37,454 bases of DNA from Actinomycetota bacterium. GTDB lineage: Bacteria; Actinomycetota; Actinomycetes; S36-B12; UBA5976. The DNA is taken from the NCBI GenBank assembly GCA_017853815.1, contig JAFMIT010000003.1:1-37454 (forward strand), given 5' to 3'. A program made the position numbers and the translations under genes. Shown here one piece after another: positions 1 to 10,513 of this stretch. Position 1 is the first letter of the stretch; each line of letters starts with the position of its first letter. Under the pieces are notes generated by a model. It did not search any database. It worked only from the letters and a program-made list of their open reading frames with translations, and had not been told where the DNA came from.

Positions 1-916
1 CACTAGGGATAGCTGACTGACCCCAACGCGCACCGAGCAAACCTCCCGCAATCGCCGCAACCGTGTCAGTGTCATTGCCGACTCGCACTGCACGCTCTAG
101 TGCAGCTTGAAAATGCTGAGCCGGGAAGATTCCCAGTTGTGGCAAATCTGCGGGAACTGGCGTGTGGAAAATTGCGGACCATGCAGCCTGGAATGCATGC
201 ACGACCCAGCCGTTGTTGGTGAACTCCCAGGCCTGTCGAGATTCCGCTTCATCGATGAGTGATGACCAACGCTGACGGCGAACGTCGTCGAGATACTCAA
301 GACCTACTCGTGGACCTTTGAGTTCGCCTGTCAAAATCGCATCTCGCATCGCCATGCACCACAGTGCACAGGCATCGGCAGCGTCCATGTCGCGATGGGT
401 GAGATCACTAATGGCACGAGCCGCACGCCATAGCTCATCGGGGGAGTCCAGAAATGCGAGCACCACAGGTGCGGTTCGCATCAGCGAGCCGTTGCCACCA
501 CTGTGCAAGTTTCGTTCGGCGAATGAAATTGCTGCCCTATTTGCTGCCTCCGCAGACAGTTCAGAGAGTCCACCCAACACAGCGCGAGTCTGATTGCCGA
601 CATCGGGAGCAGTCCTTGCCCACGTAGCCCAGGCGTTAACAATGTCGTCTTGAGCCTTCGAGTCGAGTAGGTCCGCACCGGTGGCCGCAACCTCCGCGAT
701 GCACAAAGCCATCGACGTGTCATCAGTCCATTCGCCGGCTTTGAAGCCGAAAGGGCCACCACCTTTCATGCGAATGGATTCGGTGTAGGGAACCCGCGGT
801 TGAAATTCGTAGCCCGCGCCAAGTGCGTCACCGCAGGCCGTGCCCAGTAAAAGTCCAATGGCACGATCCATTTGAGCGGTAGAAAGTTTTGGTCTGTGTG
901 TGTTGCGAAAGTTCAT
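1..916 (-). CDS. ADP-ribosylglycohydrolase (DraG-like) family protein, truncated by left window edge
   Basis: Absent from ORF track because it is open to the edge. Minus strand from ATG at 916 reads MNFRNTHRPKLSTAQMDRAIGLLLGTACGDALGAG..., with AAAGGGGGA Shine-Dalgarno upstream; near the edge reads ...VRVGNDTDTVAAIAGGLLGARWGQSAIPS, the family's GNDTDTxAAIAGxLxGAxxG motif. Confidence 0.9.
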   Translation of the reverse strand, partial: MNFRNTHRPKLSTAQMDRAIGLLLGTACGDALGAGYEFQPRVPYTESIRMKGGGPFGFKAGEWTDDTSMALCIAEVAATGADLLDSKAQDDIVNAWATWARTAPDVGNQTRAVLGGLSELSAEAANRAAISFAERNLHSGGNGSLMRTAPVVLAFLDSPDELWRAARAISDLTHRDMDAADACALWCMAMRDAILTGELKGPRVGLEYLDDVRRQRWSSLIDEAESRQAWEFTNNGWVVHAFQAAWSAIFHTPVPADLPQLGIFPAQHFQAALERAVRVGNDTDTVAAIAGGLLGARWGQSAIPS

Positions 917-1018
917 GCTGAAGTCCCCCTTTAGTTGTGAACAGAAACTACAACTCGAGCCTGACATTTTGGCTCACGCTTGTCCCGTCACCTGCAATGC
1001 AGACGAGTTGTTGACACG

Positions 1019-1038
1019 TTTGTCTCGAACAAGACAAA
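1019..1038. promoter_or_regulatory. Inverted repeat TTTGTCT-N6-AGACAAA, putative operator upstream of xylA
   Basis: 7-bp perfect arms in the divergent DraG/xylA intergenic region. Confidence 0.4.
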
Positions 1039-1205
1039 GCAAAGTTAAAGGACAAGTCATCGCAGAAGGTGTCGTCCGTTGGGAACAAAAATGGCTCTCA
1101 ATTTCCATTGATGGCACCTGTGGCTTGTGCTAATTTCCTGACAAATGGTTGGCAATTGTGCTGACCCTGTAGACGAACTTTTTCGGCCGAACATTGGATG
1201 CATTC

Positions 1206-2366
1206 ATGACACAACTGACTCCTCGCCCAGAAGATAAATTCACGTTCGGCATGTGGACCGTCGGCTGGCAAGCGCGCGATCCATTCGGTGACGCAACCCG
1301 CAGAGCGCTTGATCCGGTGGAGATAGTTGAGAACCTTGCACAGCTTGGTGCGTATGGGCTAACTTTCCATGACGACGATCTCATTCCTTTCGGCAGCGAT
1401 GAAGCAGCGCGGGCAAAATCGATTGCCCGCTTCAAGGAATCCCTCGCGGCGACGGGTCTAAAAGTCCCGATGGTGACGACCAATCTTTTCTCGCATCCAA
1501 TTTTTAAAGACGGTGCCTTCACCTCGAATGACCGCGATGTTCGGCGATATGCGCTTTCGAAAGTAATGCGTAATCTGCACCTCGCGGCCGAGTTGGGTGC
1601 CGAGACTTACGTCATGTGGGGTGGTCGCGAAGGTTCCGAAATGGATGCTGCAAAGGACGTTCGGCATGCTCTCGATCGCTACAAGGAAGGCGTTGACACG
1701 CTTTGCCAATTCGTGATTGATCATGGGTACTCAATTCGATTCGCTCTCGAACCCAAGCCCAATGAACCACGTGGCGATATCCTGCTTCCCACCGTAGGTC
1801 ATGCGCTGGCCTTCATTAACGAACTGCAATACCCAGAAATGGTCGGTCTAAATCCTGAAGTTGGCCATGAACAAATGGCGGGATTGAATTTTGTCCACGC
1901 AATTGCTCAAGCTCTATGGCATGGCAAGCTCTTCCACATCGACCTCAATGGTCAGCGTGGTATCAAGTACGACCAAGACTTTGTTTTTGGTCATGGCGAC
2001 TTGATGAACGCCTTCTTCCTTGTGGATCTCTTGGAATCAGCTGGCTATGCCGGTCCAAAACACTTTGACTACAAGCCAATGCGCACCGAAAATCTCGATG
2101 GTGTCTGGGCATCAGCTGCCGCAAACATGCGCACCTACTTGCTCCTCAAGGAACGTGCTCTCGCGTTTCGCGCTGATCCGCGCGTTCACACGGCTCTCGA
2201 ATTCAGCGGTCTGAATTCGTTGCAGCAGCCGACGCTTGCGCCGGGCGAGAGTTATCGCGACATCCCAGGAGTCGACGGCTTCGACGTCGAGGAATTGGGC
2301 AAGCGCGGATATGGCTACGTGCAACTCTCGCAGCTGGCTCTCGAGCACCTGCTTGGAGTGCACTAA
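1206..2366 (+). CDS. xylA: Xylose isomerase
   Basis: [28 protein letters not shown]..., [34 protein letters not shown]; class I actinobacterial-type xylose isomerase. ORF track start is 1194; the ATG at 1206 is equally plausible. Confidence 0.95.
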   Translation: MTQLTPRPEDKFTFGMWTVGWQARDPFGDATRRALDPVEIVENLAQLGAYGLTFHDDDLIPFGSDEAARAKSIARFKESLAATGLKVPMVTTNLFSHPIFKDGAFTSNDRDVRRYALSKVMRNLHLAAELGAETYVMWGGREGSEMDAAKDVRHALDRYKEGVDTLCQFVIDHGYSIRFALEPKPNEPRGDILLPTVGHALAFINELQYPEMVGLNPEVGHEQMAGLNFVHAIAQALWHGKLFHIDLNGQRGIKYDQDFVFGHGDLMNAFFLVDLLESAGYAGPKHFDYKPMRTENLDGVWASAAANMRTYLLLKERALAFRADPRVHTALEFSGLNSLQQPTLAPGESYRDIPGVDGFDVEELGKRGYGYVQLSQLALEHLLGVH

Positions 2367-3784
2367 TGCTCGTTGCTGGCATTGACTCCTCAACCCAGTC
2401 ATGCAAAGTGCTCGTCGTCGACGCTGCGACTGGGAAGATTGTTCGCCAAGGTTCGGCTTCTCATCCAGAGGGCACCGAAGTTCATCCTCATCATTGGTGG
2501 GAAGCGCTGAAGCGTGCGATCGAATCTGCTGGTGGGCTCAGTGATGTCGGTGCACTTTCAGTTGGTGGCCAACAGCATGGCATGGTCTTGCTCGATTCTG
2601 CTGGTGAAGTGTGTCGAGAAGCATTGCTCTGGAATGACACCCGCTCCGCAGAGCAGGCGAATCAATTGGTCGAGCGTTTCGGAGCCAGTTGGTGGGCCCA
2701 GAACATCGGAAGTGTGCCCGTGGCGTCTTTCACGGTCACCAAGCTGGCATGGGTTGCACAGAACGAGCCAGAGATCGCGAGCCGCACGGCCGCTGTCTGC
2801 CTGCCACATGATTGGTTGACATACAAACTTCGTGGTGGCGCAGAACTCGCTCAGCGCGAAGGTCTCGAGGTATCGCTCACCACCGACCGAGGCGATGCCA
2901 GCGGCACGGGCTATTGGTCAACCACTACCGAGAGTTACGACCTCAATCTTGTGGAAACTGCGTTTGGACATAGACCGGTACTGCCTCGAGTGCTCGATGC
3001 TTGGGCAAGTGCCGGAAACGTCGATAGCGATGTTGCTCGCGAATTGGGCATACATCCAAACTGCTTGATGGGTGCTGGCAGTGGAGACAACATGGCCGCG
3101 GCGCTCGGACTCGGTGCAACACCTGGTAAAGGAATTGTCTCACTCGGAACTTCGGGAACGGTGTTTGCTTCTTCGTCGACGTCTACCCATGACGAGTCAG
3201 GAATGATTGCTGGCTTCGCCGATGCAACAGGCAACTTCCTGCCACTAGCTTGCACTTTAAACGCCACGCAAGTGCTCGATCGACTTCGCACTCTGACGGG
3301 TCTCGACTACGCACAATTCGATGCAGCTGCCCTCAGCATGGAGCCGGGTGCACATGGTTTGACACTGATTCCGTACTTCCAAGGTGAGCGCACCCCGAAC
3401 CGCCCGAATGCCACGGGCACTCTGCATGGAATGCGTCTCGACAATGTCTCTGCGGCACACATTGCACGAGCCGGAGTCGAAGCAATCATCTGCTCACTCA
3501 ATGATGCTCTCCTCGCGATTCGAGATTGTGGAGTGGAAGTCACGTCGCTGTCGCTTATTGGCGGCGGTGCAGCCTCGATTGCAACGCAGCAGATTGCATC
3601 CAGCATTTTCGGCGAACCCATCGCGGTGCCACCCACGAGCGAATACGTTGCCTTGGGAATGGCGCGACAAGCGGCGCACGTGGCTGGCGTGGACACGCAA
3701 ACGTGGCAGCTGGTTGGCGAGAGCCTGGTGCACTCGCCGAGCGCACCGCACGTCTTTCAGACCTACCAGCAGCTCAGAGGTTAA
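2366..3784 (+). CDS. xylB: Xylulokinase (FGGY family)
   Basis: [54 protein letters not shown]; overlaps the xylA stop. Confidence 0.93.
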   Translation: MLVAGIDSSTQSCKVLVVDAATGKIVRQGSASHPEGTEVHPHHWWEALKRAIESAGGLSDVGALSVGGQQHGMVLLDSAGEVCREALLWNDTRSAEQANQLVERFGASWWAQNIGSVPVASFTVTKLAWVAQNEPEIASRTAAVCLPHDWLTYKLRGGAELAQREGLEVSLTTDRGDASGTGYWSTTTESYDLNLVETAFGHRPVLPRVLDAWASAGNVDSDVARELGIHPNCLMGAGSGDNMAAALGLGATPGKGIVSLGTSGTVFASSSTSTHDESGMIAGFADATGNFLPLACTLNATQVLDRLRTLTGLDYAQFDAAALSMEPGAHGLTLIPYFQGERTPNRPNATGTLHGMRLDNVSAAHIARAGVEAIICSLNDALLAIRDCGVEVTSLSLIGGGAASIATQQIASSIFGEPIAVPPTSEYVALGMARQAAHVAGVDTQTWQLVGESLVHSPSAPHVFQTYQQLRG

Positions 3785-3793
3785 GGCGAGACG

Positions 3794-4618
3794 GTGCTGT
3801 TTATCAGTTCGGGCGAACACGAACTCTTCATTGATCCCACAAATGGCGGTCGCGTTGTGTCGTGGCAGATTGCTGGCGTCGATGTGCTCGCGCCAGTCGA
3901 AGAGGAACCCATCGAGGGCGGCTGGTATTTGATGGCTCCATGGGTCGGTCGACTCCGGGACCAGTCAGTGACTTTCGATAGTCACACCTTCCGGCAAGCA
4001 ATCAACTTCAGGGAATGGGCCATTCACGGCACTTTGCCGTTCGCCGAATGTCGAGTGCTGGCGCACTCTGACCGAGAAATAGTGATCTCTCACCAAACCG
4101 ATAAGCGCTGGCCAATTCCCGCAATGGTGACGCTTGCGTGGGAAGTCCATGAGTGGGGTGTGGAGACCAGAGCGAGCGTTTCAACGACAGAAGGAAGTTT
4201 TCCAGCGGCAGTGGGATGGCATCCGTGGTTTCGTCGAAATCTGGCGTTGGGAGACACGCCCGTCGGACGTAGTGCTGTTTACGGTTTCGATGCGAGTGCG
4301 CAGTTTGTGACGGATGAGAAATTTATCGTCACGGGTGAAACCGTGGACGTTGGCGTCAGTCCCTTCGACGATTCTTTTGTCGTACCCGACGGCAAGGCAC
4401 ACATCACGTGGCCCGGCTTTCGACGAATCGACATTGCGGCCGATGTGAAGTTCATGCATCTCTACGAAGCCAACGAATTCGTGTGCATCGAACCAGAAAC
4501 TGCCCCACCTAATGGCGTGAACTTGTTGGGCTCTGGCTACGGCCACATCGTCAGTCCTGGTAAACCACTCACCGCGCAAGCCGAATGGCGTGTGTCAGAG
4601 CATTCGGGACTGAACTAG
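3794..4618 (+). CDS. Aldose 1-epimerase (galactose mutarotase-like)
   Basis: TNGGRVVSW...PWVGRLRD...HGTLPF...GWHPWFRR...CIEPETAPPNG; follows xylAB; GTG start. Confidence 0.85.
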   Translation: MLFISSGEHELFIDPTNGGRVVSWQIAGVDVLAPVEEEPIEGGWYLMAPWVGRLRDQSVTFDSHTFRQAINFREWAIHGTLPFAECRVLAHSDREIVISHQTDKRWPIPAMVTLAWEVHEWGVETRASVSTTEGSFPAAVGWHPWFRRNLALGDTPVGRSAVYGFDASAQFVTDEKFIVTGETVDVGVSPFDDSFVVPDGKAHITWPGFRRIDIAADVKFMHLYEANEFVCIEPETAPPNGVNLLGSGYGHIVSPGKPLTAQAEWRVSEHSGLN

Positions 4619-6040
4619 TCAGTTCTCCGATACCGCTGGGAGGTGAGCCCGCGCCGCTTCACCGTGAAAGCGCTCAAGCACCAAATCTCGGACATCTACT
4701 GCTGCGACAGCATGTGCGTAACGGTTGGACGTCGCAGGATTCCACACAACCCGGCAATCCTCGAGTCGCACGTCCTCGGCTTGCATCAACTCAAACGCTG
4801 AGTGATCTCGGCGCAAGAAAGTTGTTTCGCCAGCAGGACGCAGGTCGATTCGAGGATCCCACTTCGACTGGGCCGACATCTCAACGCGAACGTGATTGAA
4901 GACGACTTCACGCACGAGTTCTGGGCGTTGCCCCCACACGAGTACACCAGCTTCAGAGCGGCACATAATGTTTGAGAAACAAATATTGCGGACTGAGCCA
5001 GCAAGTTTTCGTTCGGGATTGCCAGGATGAAGTTCTGATTCATCGTCCCATGCCGCCGCGGTTACGTGCAGAGGTTCCCCGTGACCCCACCAAGATTCGC
5101 TAAAGGTTCGAGTATTCACAATGCAATCGTTGACGAGCACATCACGAACTTGCCCGCCCTCACGTGGACGAATAGCAATACCGCGATGTGAATCCGTGAT
5201 GATGCAATCGCTGATGATCACTTGTTCAATGTCCGCGCAAGATTCTGTGCCAAGGGTGATGGCGCCGGACGTGGAGGTCATAATGCAGTGAGAAATCACG
5301 ACATTAGCGATAGGACCATACATGGCGGTTGCGGTACAAGTTTTGAGTGAAATGCAATCGTCGGCGGTGATCAATTCACAGTTAGTGATGCGGACGTTGT
5401 CACACCGGTCGATGTCAATGCCGTCGGCATTTGGCACCATCAGATCAGTCAAAATTCGAATGCCGTCGATGTTGCAGCCATCGCAGCCAGTCACTCGAAT
5501 GGCCCAAAACGCGGGATCCCTAAGAGTGAAGTCTCGCAGTACAACCGACTCACAGTCGATCAGAAAAATCGTGAAGGGCCGTTCTAGGTATTGGCTGCGT
5601 CCCCCCTCAGGTGCTCGCATTTCGTGAATGTACTGACCTCTGTCGAGGATAAAGCCATCCGCGTTACCTGAAATAGTTCCTTGACCCGTGATGGAAACTC
5701 CATGAGCTTGATATCCCACAATAAATGCGCGCTGGGGAAGAACTTCTTCAACAATCAGATTCTTTGTGATCGAAGGAACTGAGTGTTCAGGCAAATAGTC
5801 TGCATAGTTACTAGATGCATACAGTTCTGCACCCGGTTCGAGATGAAGTTCGATTCCAGCCTTCAGCTGCAAACTTCCGCTGAGAAAACGGCCGGCCGGA
5901 ATCGTGACTCGTCCACCGCCGCTGGCACTCACCGAGTCGATTGCCCGCTGGATAGACGGTGCATTGTTTGTTTCACCATCAGCAATGGCACCGAAATCAA
6001 GAATGGATGTCATGAACCAAGCAATCTGTTGTGTGACCAC
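4619..6040 (-). CDS. GH28-like parallel beta-helix glycosidase (divergent)
   Basis: DFGAIADGETNNAPSIQRAIDSVSASGGGRVTIPAG; GQGTISG; NADGIDIDRCDNVRITNCELITADDCISLK. Confidence 0.75.
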   Translation of the reverse strand: MVTQQIAWFMTSILDFGAIADGETNNAPSIQRAIDSVSASGGGRVTIPAGRFLSGSLQLKAGIELHLEPGAELYASSNYADYLPEHSVPSITKNLIVEEVLPQRAFIVGYQAHGVSITGQGTISGNADGFILDRGQYIHEMRAPEGGRSQYLERPFTIFLIDCESVVLRDFTLRDPAFWAIRVTGCDGCNIDGIRILTDLMVPNADGIDIDRCDNVRITNCELITADDCISLKTCTATAMYGPIANVVISHCIMTSTSGAITLGTESCADIEQVIISDCIITDSHRGIAIRPREGGQVRDVLVNDCIVNTRTFSESWWGHGEPLHVTAAAWDDESELHPGNPERKLAGSVRNICFSNIMCRSEAGVLVWGQRPELVREVVFNHVRVEMSAQSKWDPRIDLRPAGETTFLRRDHSAFELMQAEDVRLEDCRVVWNPATSNRYAHAVAAVDVRDLVLERFHGEAARAHLPAVSEN

Positions 6041-8457
6041 ACGATGTCCGCTAAGCGCGCCTTCAGCGGCTCGAGCGAAACCGGTGCAGTGATGTGGAAG
6101 GTAGTGGATTCATTCGGCAGGAGAGCAACAAACTGCTTATCAACTCTTGACCCTTCAACCACAATCTCTGGTAACAGGCACAGCTCGTGGATGAAATGAT
6201 CTGAGGTGACCGTCACGGTCGCCGAATTGCCAGTGACCTCGATTACTGACTGCACACGCTGAGGCAAGACGCCTTCCGCAGGTTGCATGGAGGCTCTGCG
6301 TGCTGTGCGGATGCCGTCAGCATCCACACAAACGAACGTGAGATTGTCAGCTGCAGCGAGACCAGGCAAGAGCTCATGAGTATCAAAACGCTTGGCTGAG
6401 TACGGTGGAACTTTGAGATGAACCTTTGCTTGTTCAGCCACGTCACCAGCGGAGTTGATAAGCCATAGATCGACTGGCGTGTCCCATTCATCCGCGGTGT
6501 CGTTGATGAGAGTCAGCGGCATACCGAAATCTGGCCTCGTCAAAATAACTGCCCTCGGACGGTAGGCCTCTTGCATCGCGTACCACGCAAGTTTGCGATG
6601 ACCGGTGTAATCGAGAACTGCCCAGCTGATTGCTGGCCACATGTCGTTGAATTGCCAGAGGATGGTCCCCGAGCACCGTTCATACAGGCTTCTAAAATGC
6701 TTCAAACCAGTTTGCACCGCACGTGCCTGAAGTAGCTGTGCGGCGAAGTACCACGCATGACCTTCGACTGGTGGGGTCTTCCATTCCCGATGAAGTCCCG
6801 CTGAAATCTTGTCCATGCCATCAAACGCTTTTTGGTGGATAGCTAAGTCCGGATCGCGCGAATCAAGATTGTCCTTGCCGATTGCCCTCGTCAGCATTGG
6901 CCATGAACCTGGCCCGTTGAAACCAAACTCGGCGGCGAAAGCGGGTGAATATTCTTCGTAACGCTCATAGCCGAGTTCGTTCCAGACGTCCCAAATGTGA
7001 TTGGTACCTGACTTGAAACTGCGAACGTCGTCAGAGTGCGACGAAAACGGCGAACCTGGAATGTAGGGACGCGTGCGATCGAGCCGACCGAGTACACCAG
7101 GGATTGTCTTGCGGTAAAAACTATCTCCCCAAGGTCGACCACCGAGGGGCTCTTGCCAACCCCAGTACTGGAATCCTTCGATGCATTCGTTACCTCCACA
7201 CCAGATGACCAAACTTGGGTGAGATTGCAGACGACGAACAGCCTCTTCGACTTCCAGCTCGACTTCTTCAAACATTTCGCTGGTCTCTGGGTACGCGGCG
7301 CAAGCGAAGAGGAAGTCTTGCCACACAACAACGCCTTCGGCATCACACAAGTTGTAGAAGTCTTCTGACTCATAGATGCCACCGCCCCAGACACGAATAC
7401 CGGTAATACCGACTTCGAGCATGTCATCCAAGCGCTGGCGGTAGCGCGCTAGCGTCACGCGAGTTGGGAACGGATCGTCTGGAATCCAGTTAGCACCGCG
7501 AATCCAGAGGCGTTCACCATTTACTTTGATGGCGAAAAGTTGGTCTTCGCCGATATCAGATGTATCGAGCTCAACTTTTCGAAATCCAACTGAGCGAGTC
7601 AAACTGTCGAGGACGTCCTCTCCATCAATCAGCTCTACAACGCAGGTGTACAGCTTCTGATCTCCACGTCCACGCGGCCACCACAACTGCGCTTGCGGAA
7701 CCGGCAGCGAATCAATCGTTTCTGACGTTGCGCTACTTTCGTTGGTCGCCAAGGTGACATCGCCATCACGCAGACTTACGCGAACCTTCAGGCCATCAGT
7801 CGATCCGTCGATCTTGAACGAGCCAGAAAGTACTGGCGTGCCATCGTGAACAGATCCAGCTACACCAAGGTCGGAGAACTTCGCACGCGACCACGTGTGC
7901 AACTCAACCGGCTTCCAAAGTCCTGAACTGATTGTGATGGGACCCCAGTCCCAGCCGTAGCTGCATGCCATCTTTCGTTGGTAGTTGTACGGCATGTCAT
8001 AAGGCCGCGGATACAAACCAAGCTCAGCAACATGCTTTTCAGCATCAGGCAAAGGCGCCTGAATTCTCACTTCAACATCGACATCGCCCACGGCAATCTC
8101 CGAGGAGATATCTACTGCATGTGTGCGATGCATGTTTTTGACCGACAAACGCGTGACACCATTAATCAAAATGTCTGCGACCGTATCGATTCCTCGAAAA
8201 ACGAGTTGCACAACATCGTTTCCGGGTCGGTGGTTGATTGTCGTTCGGTACGTTACGTCAGTTCGCCAGAGCCACTGCTGATCTGCTTCCCGACCGTCGA
8301 TAGAGATATCGTCGATAAGACCCGCCGAGATCAGATCCGTGTGAACACATCCAGGGACTTGAGCCGCGAGAACGGGCGGTAACTCTGGAGCACCTGCATC
8401 TTCATGCGGGCGCAGTGAAATCGTCCAAGATGAAGTAAGTGGCTCGCGCAAAACCAT
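6010..8457 (-). CDS. GH2 beta-mannosidase-like
   Basis: MVLREPLTSSWTISLRPH, SYGWDWGP, LWWPRGRGDQKLY, VWGGGIYE, VIWCGGNECIEGF (acid/base), PAFAAEFGFNGPGSW (nucleophile). Confidence 0.88.
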   Translation of the reverse strand: MVLREPLTSSWTISLRPHEDAGAPELPPVLAAQVPGCVHTDLISAGLIDDISIDGREADQQWLWRTDVTYRTTINHRPGNDVVQLVFRGIDTVADILINGVTRLSVKNMHRTHAVDISSEIAVGDVDVEVRIQAPLPDAEKHVAELGLYPRPYDMPYNYQRKMACSYGWDWGPITISSGLWKPVELHTWSRAKFSDLGVAGSVHDGTPVLSGSFKIDGSTDGLKVRVSLRDGDVTLATNESSATSETIDSLPVPQAQLWWPRGRGDQKLYTCVVELIDGEDVLDSLTRSVGFRKVELDTSDIGEDQLFAIKVNGERLWIRGANWIPDDPFPTRVTLARYRQRLDDMLEVGITGIRVWGGGIYESEDFYNLCDAEGVVVWQDFLFACAAYPETSEMFEEVELEVEEAVRRLQSHPSLVIWCGGNECIEGFQYWGWQEPLGGRPWGDSFYRKTIPGVLGRLDRTRPYIPGSPFSSHSDDVRSFKSGTNHIWDVWNELGYERYEEYSPAFAAEFGFNGPGSWPMLTRAIGKDNLDSRDPDLAIHQKAFDGMDKISAGLHREWKTPPVEGHAWYFAAQLLQARAVQTGLKHFRSLYERCSGTILWQFNDMWPAISWAVLDYTGHRKLAWYAMQEAYRPRAVILTRPDFGMPLTLINDTADEWDTPVDLWLINSAGDVAEQAKVHLKVPPYSAKRFDTHELLPGLAAADNLTFVCVDADGIRTARRASMQPAEGVLPQRVQSVIEVTGNSATVTVTSDHFIHELCLLPEIVVEGSRVDKQFVALLPNESTTFHITAPVSLEPLKARLADIVWSHNRLLGS

Positions 8458-8498
8458 GATGTTTCCTAACTGGAGATGGAATGGAAAATTGCGTACTT

Positions 8499-9404
8499 TT
8501 AAAGCGCCGCTAAGGCAGCGCCGATAAGGCCAGCCTCAGATTCAAGTTTGGCTGGTCGAATATCTAGTCCCGAGAGAAACTCAATTCCTTCGGTGCGATG
8601 TTTCAGAGCTCTGCGAAGTGGTTCCCAGTAAATGTCACCAGCGCGAGACACGCCTCCACCGATCACCACGAGGCTGACATCAACGGTCGCAGCGACGTTG
8701 ACGATTCCAACAGCCAGCGAATCTGCACCATGTGCGATTGCGGCAATCGCAATGGCATCGCCGGCGCGAGCAGCGTCAGCCAAATCCATAAAGTCATCAG
8801 AGTCAGAAACCCAGCCATTATTTTTGGCCTGACGAACCATGTGTGGTCCACTTGCATAGACCTCAACGCAGCCACGCCGACCGCAAGGGCAGAGTTCGCC
8901 ATCAATCACGATGGTTGAATGACCAAAATAGCCAGCGTTGCCGGATTCGCCGACTTTCAGCTCACCGTCGAGCACAAGTCCGCCACCAATTCCAGTGGAC
9001 ACCACCATGCCGATCATGTTGCTGCTGCCAGCACCAGCGCCATAATGAAATTCAGCGTTTGTCATTGCAATGGCATCGCCATGCATCTTGACGCGCTCGC
9101 ACTCAAAAGTGCTGCGCAGAGAGTCAACCAAGGGAAAGTCTCGCCACACAGAAATGTTGACTGGGCTGACGGTTCCCTTGTCTACGTTGATAGGACCCGC
9201 CGAGCCAATGCCGATTCCCGTCATGGTGCCCGTTGTTGCACCAACGACGGATTTTGCTTCGACAACCAGTCGGTCCCAGAGCTCGTGTGCAGAGTTAGCG
9301 ACTGAAGAAATGCTCGAGGACTCAAGAAGTCTTCCGGAGAAATCCATTGATCCGATAGCGATCTTTGTTCCGCCAACATCAATACCAAGGATGTATTCGC
9401 TCAT
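8499..9404 (-). CDS. ROK-family sugar kinase
   Basis: ILGIDVGGTKIAIG N-terminal motif, STGIGGGLVLDGEL, Zn motif CPCGRRGCVEVYASG. Confidence 0.9.
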   Translation of the reverse strand: MSEYILGIDVGGTKIAIGSMDFSGRLLESSSISSVANSAHELWDRLVVEAKSVVGATTGTMTGIGIGSAGPINVDKGTVSPVNISVWRDFPLVDSLRSTFECERVKMHGDAIAMTNAEFHYGAGAGSSNMIGMVVSTGIGGGLVLDGELKVGESGNAGYFGHSTIVIDGELCPCGRRGCVEVYASGPHMVRQAKNNGWVSDSDDFMDLADAARAGDAIAIAAIAHGADSLAVGIVNVAATVDVSLVVIGGGVSRAGDIYWEPLRRALKHRTEGIEFLSGLDIRPAKLESEAGLIGAALAAL

Positions 9405-10417
9405 GCCTCGCCGCCCTCCTTAACCCGAAGCTGCATCACCGTGGTGACAAAGTTCTCTCCCGCCGGGTTAGCAAATCGATCCAACAAAACTCCTGCAGCT
9501 ATGCGGCCGATGGTCTGTGGATCGTGATCAAGAGTTGTCACCCCCAAGAGCGATGCTTGTGGAAAATCATCAAAGCTAATGATGGGAATTTCGCGTCCAG
9601 CTGCGCGCAGGCCACGGAGTGCACCCTGAGCAATCAAGTCGTTCGCCGCAATGATTCCGTCCACACCAATTTGGGACTTAACGAGATCGGTGATTCTTAA
9701 AAATGCGTCGTTTTCGTTGTGCACGCCAGAAATGACTTGGCAATCTGATTTCGATAATCCCAAACGAGCGAGTGCGCTGTTAAAGCCTGCAATTCGCTGC
9801 CCGGCTGTCCAAATGGATTCGTGGTCTGCGATCAAAGCGATGCGCTTCAACCCCTTGTTGGCAAGGTATTTCACACATTCGTACATACCTCCGTTGTTAT
9901 CGACAAGAACATTGTCGGCATCAAAGAAGGGGGCTGGGCGGTCAACAAAGACAAAGGAGAACCCTCTGCGACGCTCAGCATGAAGATATGAATAGTCCTT
10001 GCCTGAAGGCACCACCAACAGCCCACGAACGCGACGGCCGAGCAGCGAATCGATGAGCGCACTCTCACGCGCTCCGTCATCTCTTGCAGTTGCAATAATC
10101 AAGTCGTGCCCAGCTTCGGTCAGACGCTCTTCAGCTCCTGAGGCAAGACCTGCGTAAAACGGGTTAAAAAGGTCAGAAATGATCATGCCCACGAGGTTGG
10201 ACATCGGGCCACCGCGCAATTCGCGAGCGATGGCGTTTGTCCGGTACCCCAACAGATTGGCAGCCTCACGCACTTTGGCTGCGGTTTTTGGCGTGACATT
10301 GGCCTGATCGTTGACCACGCGAGAGGCAGTTTTGATGCTCACTCCGGCCACGGCGGCAACATCAGCTAGCGTCGGGTGAGCGACGATTCCAGTCTGGTCT
10401 GTAGGCGGCGTGGACAA
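9401..10417 (-). CDS. LacI/GalR-family transcriptional regulator
   Basis: TLADVAAVAGVSIKTASRVVNDQANVTPKTAAKVREAANLLGYRTNAIAREL HTH plus periplasmic-binding-like domain. Confidence 0.93.
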   Translation of the reverse strand: MSTPPTDQTGIVAHPTLADVAAVAGVSIKTASRVVNDQANVTPKTAAKVREAANLLGYRTNAIARELRGGPMSNLVGMIISDLFNPFYAGLASGAEERLTEAGHDLIIATARDDGARESALIDSLLGRRVRGLLVVPSGKDYSYLHAERRRGFSFVFVDRPAPFFDADNVLVDNNGGMYECVKYLANKGLKRIALIADHESIWTAGQRIAGFNSALARLGLSKSDCQVISGVHNENDAFLRITDLVKSQIGVDGIIAANDLIAQGALRGLRAAGREIPIISFDDFPQASLLGVTTLDHDPQTIGRIAAGVLLDRFANPAGENFVTTVMQLRVKEGGEA

Positions 10418-10513
10418 AAGTTCCCTCTCATGTGTATTCCTGCGTGGACCGAAAAGATGGTTCCTGCCCTGAGGTCATGAACCGACGTCGATTTCCTCAC
10501 GCCTGAGCACAAG

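Noticed and set aside
481-762. 93-aa minus-strand ORF near left edge
   Set aside because: Alternate frame of the DraG-family gene, which is the coding frame.
3384-3932. 182-aa plus-strand ORF across xylB/epimerase
   Set aside because: Alternate frame of two recognised enzymes; no recognisable motif.
4609-4625. GAACT-AGTC-AGTTC inverted repeat at convergent stop codons
   Set aside because: 5-bp arms only; likely chance.
6891-7427. 178-aa minus-strand ORF in the GH2 gene
   Set aside because: Alternate frame of the beta-mannosidase catalytic region.
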